64,000 nt of DNA. It comes from Neckera pumila (Eukaryota; Streptophyta; Bryopsida; Hypnales; Neckeraceae). The stretch lies in assembly GCA_963969595.1 (NCBI GenBank), contig OZ018409.1, positions 5,284,520-5,348,519 on the forward strand, read 5' to 3'. The position numbers and the translations under genes were made by a program. Below, piece after piece: positions 11,784 to 22,874 of the stretch. A model generated the notes under the pieces. The model did not search any database, was not told where the DNA came from, and saw only the letters and a list, made by a program, of their open reading frames with translations. Numbering within the stretch: the first letter of the stretch is position 1; each line of letters begins with the position of its first letter.

Positions 11784-12090
11784 CCATTAGATGATATTTG
11801 GGGGTCTTGGAGGGCCGTTTCAGGCCTGTTCCCTGATCTGCCCAGATCCAGTGAATGCCGGTACGGGTGTGTCAGAATTTAAAAAAAATAAAAAAATAAA
11901 AAAAAAAATTATTTTACCAAAATATCATTTTAAGCAAATTTTATTTTATTTTATTTTATTTTTTTCAAAAAGTGACGTGGCAGTTGCTCGACCACGTCAG
12001 CCAGCTGCTACTGCGTTCCCAAACTGCAGGAACGCAGCAGACAGCAGGGGAACTCACAGCCTTCTAAGACCCCCGAATCTCATGTAATGC
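11784..12090 (+). mobile_element. MITE family D, copy 2 (about 307 bp)
   Basis: Inverted copy of the element at 1497-1798, with the same imperfect termini (CATTAGATGATATTTGGGGG at the left, CCCCCGAATCTCATGTAATGC-type end at the right) and the same CGTTCC…GGAACG core. It ends about 790 bp upstream of the start codon at 12883 and so may lie in or near that gene's promoter. A 98-codon open frame that spans it is an artefact of the element. Confidence 0.75.
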
Positions 12091-12882
12091 TTTTCTCACC
12101 GCACAGAGACACTCCTCAGCAAGAAAAACATTCCGTTGGCGAGCCCTAGAACGCGGCCCCATCACCTCCACCCGCCCGTCCGATCCTACTCTTGACGGCC
12201 ACGATCTCTGATTCCCGAAACCCTTTTCTCACTACAACAACAACTGACACTAAGTTAGTATTCCGTTGCGGGACACTCATCGTCTCTCCTGTGGTGTCGG
12301 TGTGGTGGGATGAAGCCACCACGGGCAACTCACTACTGTACTGCCTCGGGGGTAGCGTGGATTGCCACCCATATTAACCTGCGAAGGAAGACTCCCGTGC
12401 TCCACCGTCGCAGTTGCGTCAAGATTCTCGCGCATTGGGGTTGCCTCAATTTGGGATCTTGGCTACAGGAGCATTCCTTCCAGCGCATTGGTACAGTTTT
12501 CTCGCCCTGATCGAGCACGTTCCTCTTTTGTATTCCCGTGTTTCCTGGCGCAATTTGAAGGTCATTGGGTTTCGCCCTGCATTGGGTATAACTGATTTGA
12601 AAGTTTATCGGGTTCTTCTGTCTTGGTTGGGGTCCTTGGTGTGTGTGTGTGTTAGTCGATAGTATTGTTGAGAGAGTTCACTTGGTGGCGCTCGTTTTTT
12701 TTCAGTTTTTTTTTGCTTTTTTTTCATTTTTGGAAGAAGTTTTTTTCAATTCCTGTAGCCGACATGGCGTCGTGACCCTGTAGCGAGGTTGCATTGTTTC
12801 ATTCACGGGAAGTTGCATTGCATTCATTCACGGGAGGTTTTATGCTTTTGGTTTAGTGGACCTCTGGAAGGTTCTTTTGTCT
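12091..12882 (+). promoter_or_regulatory. Upstream and 5' leader region of the gene at 12883
   Basis: GC content rises sharply after the MITE and C/T-rich and T-run blocks precede the gene, as in a plant promoter and leader. A direct repeat lies just before the start: TTGCATTG-TTTCATTCACGGGA and TTGCATTGCATTCATTCACGGGA (about 12789-12837). No confident TATA box was found. Short overlapping frames here do not look coding. Confidence 0.4.
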
Positions 12883-13728
12883 ATGGCGCCCTTGAAGGGT
12901 GAAGGCCGCGAAGGGGGTGAGAGACGATACGGCAATGCGAGCGGCGAGCAGGGCGTGGTGGGAATTTCTAACACAGCGCAAGAAGGCTTGAAGCGCGGCC
13001 GTCCGACGATGGCGGAGTTGTTGAGTGACGGTGAGGAAGAGTACAGCGGGTGCTGCTTGTTCCGATCACGATCCATGCACCGTAAGCTGGTGAAGGGCGC
13101 GTCATATTCCCGTCTCGACTGCGACGACCCCGACACGACGGACGCGAAGCCCAAATCCAGATCGAAGCTCCAGAGGTCGCGATCGGTTTGGGCAAACTTT
13201 TGTTGTTGCTGTGGTCCGTATGGTGCACAGTCGACGAGTTACACAGTCGTGGAAGTGCGATCTGTGGACACGAAGCAGGATAGGAAGTGGGAAGTCGACG
13301 TGAACGAGGATCACTGCAACAAGCCCCCATATTGGAAACAGCTCGTCCGGAAGCTGACCTCGCACGGGCACGTCCGTCGCCATTCGCGAGGCTCCGCCTG
13401 GCTCAGCTACGACGCGCAGGCGTACCAGATGAACTTCGACGACGGCTGCGGGCGCGAGACGTGCGTCTCGTACCTCTTCACGGATGAGAATGACGACGCA
13501 GCCACGCGAGCGCGCGCAATGCACGCCGCGCTCCTGAAGAAGTTCGCTTCCAAAGAGGACCCTGGCAGTACTCCCGGGAGCCCCATCCTGTCGCCGCTGC
13601 CGGTCAAGATGATGTCGAAGGAGGAGATCGAGAAGTCCAAGGAAGGCTTCGTCCCCATCTGGCAGCGACGACAAGGCGCGCCTCCCATCAAGCTGGACCT
13701 CAGACAACACTCAGGGCCCATGGATTAG
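12883..13728 (+). CDS. Plant-specific protein of unknown function with Cys cluster and NFDDG motif
   Basis: Intact 281-codon frame with marked GC-rich codon use against AT-rich surroundings. The longer frame to 12856 starts with GTG, so I place the start at ATG 12883 (context TCTATGG). From the N-terminus: a basic, Ser/Arg-rich part with RSRSMHRK (62-69) and RSRSVW (98-103), a cluster of four cysteines (107-110, CCCCG), a WKQLVRKL stretch (151-158), the motif YDAQAYQMNFDDG (176-188), an Ala-rich helix, a Ser/Pro segment, and a C-terminal VPIWQRR…PPIKLDL (257-273). A Tyr-Asp…Leu/Met-Asn-Phe-Asp-(Asp/Glu)-Gly motif after a basic Trp/Lys stretch recurs in small uncharacterised plant proteins; I know no assigned function. 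No signal peptide or membrane segment. Single exon as read. Confidence 0.85.
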   Translation: MAPLKGEGREGGERRYGNASGEQGVVGISNTAQEGLKRGRPTMAELLSDGEEEYSGCCLFRSRSMHRKLVKGASYSRLDCDDPDTTDAKPKSRSKLQRSRSVWANFCCCCGPYGAQSTSYTVVEVRSVDTKQDRKWEVDVNEDHCNKPPYWKQLVRKLTSHGHVRRHSRGSAWLSYDAQAYQMNFDDGCGRETCVSYLFTDENDDAATRARAMHAALLKKFASKEDPGSTPGSPILSPLPVKMMSKEEIEKSKEGFVPIWQRRQGAPPIKLDLRQHSGPMD

Positions 13729-14629
13729 CCCTCTTTCCTCAATTTTGGAATGCTGACATTATATTACAGACGATTCGGATAACCATGACTCGATATTGCA
13801 GAGCAGGGTTGCATCCATGTATGGTGTATCATAAATAGGAAATAGGGTGTGAAGCTGGCGTTTTAGGTTGGAATTAGGGGAGTAATTAGTGAGTTCTCGT
13901 CGCTGGTTTTGCATAGTCTCCTTCTGATCAGCGGAAAGGTTTTTAGTGTCAAAATACTTGAAACAATATTTTTCCCACTTAGGGTAGTACTTCACCCGTG
14001 GGCTCACTTAATACATCACGTTGAAATTGCAGTCAATGAGTGTATAATGTATGGTACATATAGCAAGTCCTGTTTACATGAAGAAGTTCGCTTTTGGTGT
14101 TTGAGAGGATATTTCTTGCGACATTTGAGAACCTTGGTAAGCTTAGACCTCAAGTCGGACCTACCATCGACTCCTTTTCTTTCCATCGGAGTAGGAAGCA
14201 CTTCGATGCAACTTGTGAAAGACACTTTGTAGATTGTGGTATGAGAAGTGAGCATCTGCGGCTGCCTTCGCACTTGTTTGCATTTCTGGGTGTAGCTAGA
14301 CGGTTTGAGCATGACATGCATGTCTTGATGTGTCCTGCTACAATTGACATCGAGCTGTATTGATTCATCTTGCACTTTTGAGTGATTTCATATGAATTGT
14401 AGTGGAAATCCGGAAATCGAAATGCATATTTAAGAGTGTTACCTATGCAACAAAGGTATCATGCTGAGACGAGCGTCTGGGGTGCAAGAAATAACCGTTT
14501 TATTTTGTGGTCACAATCTACACTTTTCCTATCCGTTCGACGATCTTTTATCCTCATCCTGCCCTCTAGACTATCAGTTCGTTGTATTCACCTCAGCACA
14601 ATCTCTAGAGAACTTTGGTTTTGCATGAT
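13729..14629. other. 3' flank of the preceding gene; no other gene
   Basis: Sequence between the stop codon and the copia insertion. Probable 3' untranslated region at the start. Open frames on both strands (13909-14375) overlap one another and have no recognisable content. Confidence 0.45.
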
Positions 14630-14634
14630 GATAG

Positions 14635-14819
14635 TGTTAGACATACCGTATATCTACAGGTATATTGTACATAGTAGTATACTAGTTAATCTATAGGTGT
14701 GACTGTAAGAAAGAACAATTGCGACCCTAGAGATTATACCATATATATATGTAAACATGGATATATAAAATTCACTTTTTAACATTCTACAACATACATT
14801 CTCTCTCTCTATTCTAACA
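14635..14819 (+). repeat. 5' LTR of the copia element
   Basis: 185 bp, TG…CA termini with inverted TGTTAG / CTAACA ends. Contains a TATATATAT stretch (about 14741-14751), a candidate promoter TATA box, and ends in a CT-repeat before ATTCTAACA. Near-identical to 20020-20202. Confidence 0.95.
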
Positions 14820-14831
14820 TGGTATCAGAGC
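14820..14831 (+). promoter_or_regulatory. Primer-binding site, initiator-tRNA-Met type
   Basis: TGGTATCAGAGC begins directly at the LTR boundary. This is complementary to the 3' end of plant initiator methionine tRNA and is the standard site of minus-strand priming in plant copia elements. Confidence 0.93.
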
Positions 14832-14834
14832 ATA

Positions 14835-15227
14835 ATGTGTTATCCTAAGAATCTTGTTCAAAATCCTGCTGCAGAAAATGCTAGCAAAGATGTTTACAAT
14901 TTACTAATTTTTGAGCCTGAAAGAGATGAAATTGAAAATGCATTCAAAATTCCAAATACAAACTTTAATAATGCAATTTTACAAGTACCCAACTTTAATG
15001 ATGCATTTTTACAAGGACCTATAGATCCAATCCAAACTCCAAAGCTCGAACAGCAAATTGAATTTGAATAGCCAGCTGAATCTAAACAAATCACATATGA
15101 TATTAGATTCGCCCTTGTGGCATTTGTAGAAGCATTAAGAAACTTAAATGAAACAAATCCAGAAATTTTTCCTGATGATTTTAATGAAGAGAATGAAATT
15201 CAAGCAATTCTAAGAGGAGAATATTAA
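14835..15227 (+). pseudogene. Leader open reading frame upstream of gag
   Basis: A frame of about 130 codons runs from ATG 14835 to TAA 15225-15227, just ahead of the gag ATG at 15230, and is interrupted once by TAG at 15069-15071. The product is acidic and Asn/Glu-rich, with a near-repeat (PNTNFNNAILQVPNFNDAFLQ). It has no domain I recognise. It is longer and better ordered than expected for a non-coding leader, but could still be chance in AT-rich DNA. Confidence 0.45.
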
Positions 15228-15229
15228 CA

Positions 15230-16395
15230 ATGACAACACACAAAATAGACATTAGCCATGTCACGAAGTTTGATGGATCTTACTTTAATATATGGAAACA
15301 TAGATTAACTCTCATTTTTAAAACTGAAAAACTATGGCCTTTAGTAAATGGAATACAACACTTACCGGTGGCACCAACAGAAGCAGAATTAGTTGTTGGC
15401 ACTCCTCCTTTGCCTTCTACAGGTGCATGAAACATAAGTCTATGGGAGGATTAGGATGCATTAGCTTTACCTATAATAAACAATTGTCTAGAGAATTCGA
15501 TAGTTTCCCATATTCAATCCTGCAAAACATCTCATTCAGCTTGGTCAGAATTAATCAACATTTTTGAATCACAAGACATAGTGACAAAAATGCATTTGAA
15601 AGACAAGATACTGAATTTAAAAATGAAAGAAAACACAAGTATTATTAAACACATACATAACTTTAGAGCTCATTTAGAGCAACTACTGGCAGCTGGTTCA
15701 CCAATACCAGATGATGAACCAATGATTATATTAATGAGGAGTCTCCTTCCAAACTATCAATCCTTTATTTGTTCCCTACGAAGGCAAGTTGGGATAACAT
15801 TGCAATCCTTAATAACTGATTTGATTCAAGAAGAGACTTTTATAAATAATATGAGTTCTACTTCTGAAAACACATCGGCACTTTATGTGGGAAAGAAGTT
15901 TTCCAACAAAAGCAAGAAACTTTACTTTAATAAGAACTTTAAGAAAAGTTCAGATTCAAAGGGGGAAAGTAGTGGCCACAAACCCTTTGAAAAGAAGATT
16001 CTTGCAGCTGACAAAAAGTGCTTTTACTATAAAAAACCTGGGCATCATATTAAAGATTGCAGAGCCAGAATTGCTGCAGAAAATGTAAGTAACAAGAGAC
16101 AAACAAATCTTGCTATAACTAATAATAAACTCTATGTGGTAGCCTCAACAACTCCAAGGCACATTAATTCCACTTGGTACGTGGATTCTGGAGCAACCCA
16201 GCACATGTGTCATCAAAAAGAAGGATTTGTGAATTATATTAAGTGTCATGAAGAACAAGTTGTCTATTTAGGAGACGACTCCACATCATACACCATCCAA
16301 GGATATGGTGATGTCAATGTCAGATTGACTAATGGGGAAGAAAAATACAGACCTGATGTTTTACATATCCCTGGCCTTGCAAAGAACCTGTTTCA
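15230..16395 (+). pseudogene. Copia gag and protease region, broken
   Basis: The gag start at ATG 15230 is followed by a copia-type N-terminus (FDGSYFNIWKHRL). In-frame TGA (15428) and TAG (15452) fall where tryptophans are usual. The second half (15581-16395) has a helical capsid-like part with LLAAGSPIPDDE, a zinc knuckle of the CX2CX4HX4C type whose second Cys is Tyr (KCFYYKKPGHHIKDC), and the aspartic protease motif DSGA (WYVDSGATQHMC). A one-base frame change near 16392 ends the frame before the integrase. Confidence 0.88.
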
Positions 16396-19300
16396 GCAAA
16401 ACAACTTGACAAGGCAGGTGGAGAAATCCATATTAAAGATGGAATATCTATTCTTAAAAACAAATTGGGCCAAACAATAGCAACATGTAAGCTTAACCCA
16501 GATTTGTATGAGTTAGGTGAGACTATTATATCTACTAACTATGCTTTGGCAATTCCAACTTCTAATATATTAAATAAAGCTGATTTATGGCATTTAAGAT
16601 TAGGCCATATAAATTAGTATAGACTTAGACAAATACAAGCTGTTTCTAAAGGAATTCAACCTTTTGATGAGAAACAAATCACCTTATGTCAATCCTGCAT
16701 TCAAGGCAAGCAACATAAGATTAAATTTCCTAAACAAGGTACAAGAAGAGCTAATGAGATATTAGAATTGATTCATTCAAACATATGTGGACCTATCAAG
16801 TAGCCACACACGCCGGTTATCTTTATTTCATCACCTTTATTGATGATTTGACAAGATTTTGTCATGTTTATTTAATGAAAACCAAGTCTGAAGCATTTGC
16901 TAAATTTCAAATTTATAAGAGCTATGTAGAAAATCACACTCATCATAAAATAAAGACACTAAGAACTGATCAAGGTGGTGAATACTTCTTTGCTGAATTC
17001 AATAATTTTTGTCAAGAACAAGGCATCAAACGGGAGACAACCATAGCCTACATCCCCCAACAAAACAGTGTGTCAAAACGTAAAAACAGGACATTGATGG
17101 GAGCAGTTCTTTCAATGTTATCTTATGCAACATTACCCAACAAATTTTGGGGGGAGGCACTCCACACAGCAAATTACTTACAAAACAGGAATCCTACTAA
17201 AGCTATATCATCAGATTCAACCCCTTTTGAGTTATGGTATGGCCGACAACCTAATTTATCCTATCTTAAAATATTTGGTTGTAAAGCACATGTTTATATC
17301 TCCAAAGAACAAAGACAAAAATTAGAATTTCATTCTTTTGAAGCTAACTTCTTGAATTATAGTGAAGAAACTAAAGCCTATTGTTTGATGAATATACACA
17401 ATAAAAGGTTAATATTATCCAGAGATGTAATATTTGATGAAGCTATTACAATTCGTGAAAGGCATTATTTACAAGAAGCCAATGAACCAACAATTTTAAT
17501 AGATCCTACATTATTTCAACCACCACCTACTTTAAGACATCACATACATGATTTACCTCAAAATCAAACATTGTCTCAGCCATCTAATCAACAACAATTA
17601 CCATTACAACACAAATCTTCTATACAACAAAGTATATTTAGCCCACCAAGCCCATCATTTTCATCACCATCACATCCAAATATTCCATCAATCAACAATG
17701 ATGAAGTAAGTCATATTACAAATCGTCTTTCAAAATTATCTTTGGATTCACACCTAAGTGCTGAATTACCTCATGAAACTGAAGTTACTTCTAAATCACC
17801 ATATGCGCCTTCAAGTTCCTTGGCCAGACCCACAAGGCAAATCAAACCTATAAAAAGGTTACTTGAATCAATAGCTGGAAAACCATCTACAAAGAAATCT
17901 AATCCTAAAAAGCATCAAGCCAATGTGGTATATTTTTCTATGGATCCCCCTCAAGCAATGCAAGATGCATTATCCAGGTCAGATGCTCCTCAATGGCAAG
18001 GAGCTATTCAAGCTGAGTTAGATTCTTTAGAAAATAATAAAACTTGGATCCTTACACAATTACCACCAACTCGTAAACCTATTACTTCAAAATGGATTTT
18101 CAAAATCAAAACAAAAGCTGATGGGACTTTGGACAAGTACATAGCACGGTTAGTAGCCCATGGCTTTACTCAAGTACAAGGTCTTGATTACATGGAGACT
18201 TTCTCCCCTGTTGTTAAAATTAATTTAATCAAAGTATTATTAGCCCTTACTACCCAATATGACTATGAAATACATCAATTAGATGTTAAGACTGCTTTCT
18301 TAAATGGAATTCTTGAAGAAGATATTTATAAGACTATACCTGAAGGCTTAAACATACCTTCAAATTCAAATTTGGTCTGCAAACTTATGAAGTCGTTATA
18401 TGGATTGAAACAGTCCTCACGAGCTTGGTATCAGCGATTAGATCAATATCTTCTACTTCAAAATTTCCACAGATTGGAATCAGATGCTAGCATTTATATT
18501 AAAAGGGAAGTTGACAAAATTTTTATTATTCTTACAGTTTATGCTGATGACTGTATTCTAGTTAGTAATCAATTGACTCTTATTCAAAATTTTAAAGCCA
18601 TATTACAAATGGAATTTGATATGTCAGATGAAGGTGAACTTCACTATACTCGTGGTAATGCTATTTTAAGAAATCACATTGAAGGTTGGACCATTATTCA
18701 TCAACATAAATATCTGAATTCTAATCTTAAAGAATACAATATGTTAAATTGTAAATCTATCCATACACCTATGCAAGTAGGGATTCATTTGAATAAGGAA
18801 GACTCTCAATTATCCCAAACAGACCAACATCTTTATTCTCAAATTGTTGGTAGTCTTATGCATGCAATTGTTAATACTAGATCTCATTGCGCTTATACAA
18901 TCAGTAGTTTGGCTCAATATCTTTCAAATCCAGCTGATTCACATATTTAAACCCTCAAACAAACATTGAGATACATTAAAGGAACTTTAACTTACGGCAT
19001 TTGCTATAAAAGATCTCCACAAGGTGCTAATCTTCACAGCTACTCAGACGTTGACTGGGCTGGCTGCAAAGATACGCGTTGGTGAACCTCAGGTTATTGC
19101 TTCCTTTTAGCAGGGGGCATAATCTCCTGTGGCAACAAGAAACAACAATCAGTAGCCTTTTCTTCTATGGAATTAGAATATATGGCTTTAGCAAAAGCCA
19201 CTATTGAAGCCATTTGGTTACGGAAATTACTTAAAGAACTTGGATTTCCACAATCTAATCCCACAACTATCTATTTAAACAGTCAAAGTGCTATTGCTTT

Positions 19301-19631
19301 GACTGATAATCCCAAATATCATTCAAGATCTAAACATATTGATACTCAGTATCACTTTACCCGTGAGAGAGTTTTAGCTAAAGACATTGCACGAAACTTT
19401 ATATCTACAGTTGATATGACAGCTGATATTTTCACCAAGTCTTTACCTCGTAATAAACATCTTCAATGTATGAGTCAATTAGGTATGTGCTTAATTCCTA
19501 ATCTTCCACCAAGTACTGCTCTGCAAGCTCTTATGATTTACATACCTATTAACCCGCTCTTCTCATGTCAGAGTTTTCCACATCTTGAGCCCTCTTTGAG
19601 TGGGAGACATTATCTGCATTATCCTTCATAG
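16396..19631 (+). pseudogene. Copia integrase, reverse transcriptase and RNase H, broken
   Basis: The HHCC pre-integrase region (LWHLRLGH, then CQSC) carries TAG at 16615. After a one-base loss near 16796, the frame from 16785 gives the integrase core (FIDDLTRF; TDQGGEYFF); the expected catalytic Glu of the third DDE position reads Lys (codon 17076-17078, KRKNRT). RT follows with LDVKTAFLNG, SLYGLKQSSRAWY and the catalytic YADD at 18540-18551. TAA at 18948 and TGA at 19083 interrupt the RNase H region, which continues in frame to 19631 (VAFSSMELEYMAL…SKHIDTQYHFTRE). The nonsense codons and the Glu-to-Lys change each fit a single transition. Confidence 0.9.
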
Positions 19632-20012
19632 AAATCTTACTAAGCTCCGCAAGCAACGTCATTCCTTTCCGCTGCTGCAGCTCAACCTCCCAAACTTCAA
19701 TCAGCTCATTGCTGCATTTCAATAGCTTGCTGCCGTGTTCCTAAAGCTCGCTGCTGCAATATAGCACATTGCCATTCCAATTGATACAGCCTCTCAGCCA
19801 CATAAGCGGAATACATGCTGCTTCAACACTTCGCAACATGGACGCAAGGAGCCCAAGGCATTCAGGGGGGAGAGGAGCTACTGGTTAGCTGCATGGCATA
19901 GCTGCAAAAAATTGAACGGAACTCTAAACCCTAGTCAGGAGAAAGGAAATCCATTATGGATGAATGTGTTATAAACTTCATCCAAAAGGATGAAAATTAA
20001 CCTAGTATACTA

Positions 20013-20202
20013 GTGGGAGTGTTAGACATACCATATATCTACAGGTATACTGTACATAGTAGTATACTAGTTAATCTATAGGTGTGACTGTAAGAAGGAA
20101 CAGTTGCAACCCTAGAGATTATACCATATATATATGTAAACATGGATATATAAAATTCACTTTTTAACATTCTACAACATACATTCTCTCTCTATTCTAA
20201 CA
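20013..20202 (+). repeat. Polypurine tract and 3' LTR of the copia element
   Basis: GTGGGAG (20013-20019) directly before TGTTAG is the polypurine tract that primes plus-strand synthesis. The 183 bp LTR (20020-20202) matches the 5' LTR apart from five transitions and one missing CT. Confidence 0.93.
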
Positions 20203-20207
20203 GATAG

Positions 20208-20658
20208 ATGCACCATGTGACAAGAAATCCCTTGCTGGGCATAGACTCTATATTGTGGAAAGCGTAAGATTTCTTGACACATGGACGATCACCTCGTTAC
20301 CAAGTCCGCAATGTGTTCTTAAAATGCCTGTATTTTGTTACTCCTTTTGCACTTCTATTGTCCTCGTTGTTACCGCCTGCTTTTGGCAGTGGCTGAAACA
20401 ACGAAGACGATCTGGTGAAGTCCTTGACATGTGTGTTAATCTGTGTTTGAAAGTGCTCACACATGCACCTACGCACAGTTCACTGGGGCTTCAAAATCAA
20501 AGGAAACCCATCCAGGATGGGTGAAGCCTTCTCACTAAAGAGTCGAACTTTTGTTGTGCATGAAAATCTGGAGTAACTTACACCTATGACCTGGAGGCCT
20601 GTCAAGCGATTCATACCAATCAGCAACATGTGAACACTGAATTGGTGGTGAGTACTAA
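20208..20658. other. Intergenic, no supported gene
   Basis: Continuation of the pre-insertion sequence to the right of the copia target duplication. An 89-codon frame at 20255-20524 has no recognisable domain and starts outside any supported gene. Confidence 0.45.
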
Positions 20659-21157
20659 GACCATCTGCAATGCTGTCACGGTACATGGCCCAGTATCGGT
20701 ATAGCTAACTTTTGAATGCTAGACAATTAGAATTTGAAAATTGTCTTATTGGAAGCGCAACGGAAAGAACATGGAGAAGGAATAAAAAAATTTCAAACTA
20801 GACGTTGGACAAGTACTTCAAAAGCAAAGTACAAATCTGAAATTATAGAGGTCTTAGCAAATCACGGTTACCAAAGCAACATTTGGCCATTGACCCTCTA
20901 AAAATCGTCAAATGTGGAGGGTCAATGGCCAAATGTTGCTTTGGTAACCGTGATTTGCTAAGACCTCTATAATTTCAGACTTGTACCTCACTTTTGAAGT
21001 ACTTGTCCAATGTCTAGTTTGAAATTTTTTTGTTCCTTCTCTAAATTCTTTCCGATGCGCTTCTAATAAGACAATTTTCAAATTCTAATTGTTTAGCATT
21101 CAAAAGTTAGCTATACCAATACTGGGCCTTGTACCGTGACTGCATTGCAGATGGTCT
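20659..21157. mobile_element. Foldback element with ~240 bp inverted arms (FB1)
   Basis: Two arms of about 240 bp, reverse complements of one another with few mismatches, separated by only about 18 bp (centre about 20907). Outer ends read GACCATCTGCAATGC and GCATTGCAGATGGTC; the inner stem includes CCATTGACCCTC / GAGGGTCAATGG. No coding capacity. Fits a foldback MITE; CTAA-like bases on both sides may be a target duplication but this is not secure. Confidence 0.9.
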
Positions 21158-21164
21158 AACTAAG

Positions 21165-21400
21165 GTAACTACACCTATTATCACACGGTTCCTAGAATCG
21201 CAGAGTGGATATTCTTGCCTAAAATGTACTCCCACTATTCATATGACTCTATGATTGCTTTTGGATATGTCTATTTTCAGCACTTTGGAAATTCGTAGTT
21301 TATTCACACAATATCCAAAAAATGCATTCTAAGAGAATCTAGAATCCTCTTTTTGACTAACAATGGGACCCCACAATTTTTTTTCCAATATAATAGTGAA
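21165..21400 (-). repeat. Interspersed repeat F, copy 2
   Basis: Reverse-orientation copy of 4590-4812, abutting the FB1 element; starts AAGGTAACTACACCTA. See copy 1 for shared blocks. Confidence 0.7.
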
Positions 21401-21676
21401 AACCATGCTGAATCAGGCTGAATTGCTTAATTGTGCGATTTAAGGTTAGTTATTTTAAGGGCCAATTTACACCAAGTCCAGACCAAAGACCAGAAGCACT
21501 CTAGGGTGCCTCACTTTGTTAGGTGTGATTCATATGATCATATAAAGCAAGAGCCAAAGACAAAAAATAGTAATGACACTTTACATGGTCATCTTGGGAA
21601 AAATCCAAGAGAGACCATAGTTGGGCCATATCTATTTATTATTAGATTTAGCATTGTCAACTTCAAGATCAATTAA
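21401..21676. other. Spacer, nothing identified
   Basis: 276 bp between repeat F and element C1. The 81-codon open frame here shows no recognisable domain. Confidence 0.4.
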
Positions 21677-22249
21677 TTCCTAAATGCCCATGGCACGTTT
21701 TGGACACAAATTGTGAAAACCTGTCACTTTTTAGGGCAATGAGAAAAAAACAAAAAACAAAAACTTTTTTTCAAAGTTTAATCATACAAATTTGTACTAG
21801 ACTAATATAGGAATGCGAGGAAAGAATTTCAAAAACTTTGATTATACAAATTGACAGATTATAATGTTTGAATTTAGAAGAAAAAGTTTTTTGGTGATCT
21901 TGCTTGACAAGGCCAAATGACTTTAACTCCTCATAAAGGGGTCTTTTACACTATATATGGGTATTTTTTACATTTGCATCTTGTATCATATAAATTACAT
22001 ACCCACCAAATTTCAAAATTATTAGAGGAGTTTGCAGATGTTGTCTGAAGTTGCCTAGACTGCCCCAAAAATTCAAGACAACATAACTTTAATCTAGGCA
22101 CCCGATTGGGGAAAAAATTATATTTCCACTAAAGGATACATGTTCACACCTTGTATCAAAAATTTTAGAACATTTCTTAAAATATAACTTTATATGTACC
22201 TATGCAAGATCATTAGCATATGTTCAACGGTCATTTGGTCCTTTAGGAG
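21677..22249. mobile_element. TTAA-family element, subfamily C, copy C1
   Basis: Left end TTCCTAAATGCCC after TTAA (21673-21676); right end TTTGGTCCTTTAGGAG before TTAA (22250-22253). 573 bp, non-coding. Its right-hand TTAA is also the left-hand TTAA of element C2. Confidence 0.7.
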
Positions 22250-22253
22250 TTAA

Positions 22254-22874
22254 TCCCTAAATGCCTGAGGCCTTTTTTGAGCTACTTGAAATTTTCTCAA
22301 AATTGAACAAAAAGTCCACATTTTGATAAGTTTTATCAATTTTTTTTCAATTGTAATTGTATAAATTCAAGCTAGACATATTACAAATCACAACAATATC
22401 ACCTATGGATTGAAAGATTATCAATGTTTGATCATGAAGGTGTTAAAAGTGTGAAAGTGATTTGAAGTCTTTCAATCCTCTTTTCACATGACTTAAAAAT
22501 TGGTCACCAAAAAAATATGAGGTTAAAGAGAATAACATGCAGAATCCATTTATGGCTTCTCAAAATCTACACTACAATTTTTTTCATGAATTTCTAATGT
22601 GTTTATTTCTCCAAGTTCTAGTGTATTTGTGGCTTGCTCATTTTCAAGAACCCTAAACACTAGAAAATCAAAATTTGAAATGGACACCCTTGCACAAAAT
22701 CTTGAATAGAAAATCATAACCATTCATTTTTAAAATCGTTTTTTGGTTGCTAAAACTAGACTTCAAAAAGAAATTAAAAAAAATATAAATTACTGAAAAA
22801 TAGCAACTTATTAAGGTTTTATTTAACTTCAAAGTTTTGTCGACACCAAAGTTTGTGCCTCGGGCATTTAGGGA
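22254..22874. mobile_element. TTAA-family element, subfamily C, copy C2
   Basis: Left end TCCCTAAATGCC, right end GGGCATTTAGGGA, an 11-13 bp inverted pair, with TTAA at 22250-22253 and 22875-22878. 621 bp, non-coding. Immediately adjacent to C1. Confidence 0.75.

Larger units (their letters stand above)
14635..20202 (+). mobile_element. Ty1/copia LTR retrotransposon, full length, decayed
   Basis: 5568 bp element with two LTRs (14635-14819, 185 bp; 20020-20202, 183 bp), both starting TGTTAG and ending TAACA, and flanked by the 5-bp duplication GATAG (14630-14634 and 20203-20207). Order inside is primer-binding site, leader open frame, gag, protease, integrase, reverse transcriptase, RNase H; integrase before RT defines the copia type. 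By eye the LTRs differ at five positions, all transitions, plus one CT dinucleotide. Coding is broken by nonsense codons at 15069, 15428, 15452, 16615, 18948 and 19083 and by two single-base frame changes near 16392 and 16796. It is therefore non-autonomous now and fairly young. It has inserted 0.9 kb downstream of the gene at 12883. Confidence 0.95.

Noticed and set aside
13102..13710. Long minus-strand open frame (202 codons) opposite the gene at 12883
   Set aside because: It lies antisense to an intact GC-rich coding frame; rare stops on the complement of GC-rich codons explain it, and it has no domain.
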